A stretch of DNA of 64,000 nucleotides from Aliidiomarina sp. (GTDB lineage: Bacteria > Pseudomonadota > Gammaproteobacteria > Enterobacterales > Alteromonadaceae), in the NCBI RefSeq assembly GCF_022565475.1, contig NZ_JAIUMR010000007.1, positions 62,001-126,000 of the forward strand, written 5' to 3'. The translations under genes and the position numbers were made by a program. The stretch's first letter is position 1. The number at the start of each line of letters is the position of its first letter. The notes below the pieces were generated by a model, which made no database searches, was not told the DNA's origin, and was given only the letters and a program-made list of their open reading frames with translations. Below are positions 63,724-64,000 of the stretch, one piece after another.

Positions 63724-64000
63724 TTAATTGCCAACATTCGCGATGGGTATTTGTCGCGAGCACCAGCGTTGCTGGTCAAATTCGAGTTCTGGCTGTTCTT
63801 TTAATGCTTGAATAAACGCAGATCGAGGCAGCTCTTGTGCGCCCATTTGCTGCAAAAAAGGGTTCATAATTTGACAATCGATACGTTCAATGGCGAGCCG
63901 TTGAAGCTCGTCGCCTAACGCAACTAGAGCTACTTTAGAGGCGTTCGGTGTTAAACTAAACATGCTTTCACCGCAAAATGTCCGTTTCACCTGTACACCG
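63724..64000 (-). CDS. aat: Leucyl/phenylalanyl-tRNA-protein transferase, C-terminal part
   Basis: The gene runs off the right edge, so only about 92 C-terminal residues are visible. Reading the minus strand from 63999, the segment contains FCGESMFS, then NASKVALVALGDELQ and RIDCQIMNPFLQQMGAQELPR, the hallmark core of Aat. Aat attaches Leu or Phe to proteins with N-terminal Lys or Arg, creating N-degrons for ClpS-ClpAP. The 5' end and any partner upstream are outside the window. The infA-aat order is as in E. coli. Confidence 0.93.
   Translation of the reverse strand, partial: GVQVKRTFCGESMFSLTPNASKVALVALGDELQRLAIERIDCQIMNPFLQQMGAQELPRSAFIQALKEQPELEFDQQRWCSRQIPIANVGN

Overview
The window is a gene-dense chromosomal segment of a marine-type gammaproteobacterium. 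Gene order (surE-pcm-yqaA-nlpD-rpoS, mutS, pncC-recA, psp next to sap, yejK/yejL/yejM beside tRNA-Pro, cspD-clpS-clpA-infA-aat), moderate GC and many exported peptidases fit the Alteromonadales, most likely an Idiomarina/Pseudidiomarina relative. The taxon is inferred from gene content and protein resemblance only. I saw no phage, transposon, CRISPR array, rRNA or recent island. No gap between genes exceeds 300 bases.

1-7.9 kb: the end of surE, then pcm, a TTG-started yqaA, nlpD and rpoS form a stationary-phase/repair cluster. It converges on mutS through a perfect hairpin. pncC and an SOS-controlled recA follow; recA has no recX behind it. 8-12.6 kb: a DUF885 lipoprotein, a patatin-family (RssA-like) protein and the proline symporter putP.

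12.8-21.1 kb: envelope stress and peptide transport. pspF reads into sapABCDF on the minus strand, with overlaps or near-overlaps throughout. Divergent to it is pspABC behind a sigma-54-type promoter.

21.3-29.6 kb: the most coherent metabolic block. Methionine gamma-lyase and phhAB, the regulator tyrR, and hpd-hmgA-fahA-maiA together take phenylalanine to tyrosine, to homogentisate, to fumarate plus acetoacetate. TyrR-box-like palindromes lie upstream of all three transcription units, one of them over the tyrR -10, so the block looks like a self-contained TyrR regulon.

29.7-47.3 kb: secreted peptidases (two S9 proteins, an M14 protein, gamma-glutamyltranspeptidase) are interspersed with a rhombosortase-like protease, hinT, rlmI-metG, mrp, dcd and a membrane diguanylate cyclase. 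47.3-51.5 kb: a YvcK-family protein, the Kdo transferase/Kdo kinase pair waaA-kdkA, and two small exported proteins. 51.6-57 kb: an M13 peptidase, threonine aldolase, a third S9 protein and tRNA-Pro(GGG). 57.1-64 kb: a PbgA/YejM-like membrane protein, yejL, yejK, cspD, clpS-clpA, infA and the 3' part of aat.

Most of the window is conserved housekeeping DNA. I found no convincing undescribed multi-gene system. The points most worth checking are the TyrR-box set and its inclusion of methionine gamma-lyase, the translationally linked pspF-sap unit, the reduced C-terminus of the PbgA-like protein, the orphan rhombosortase, and a few unexplained perfect palindromes.
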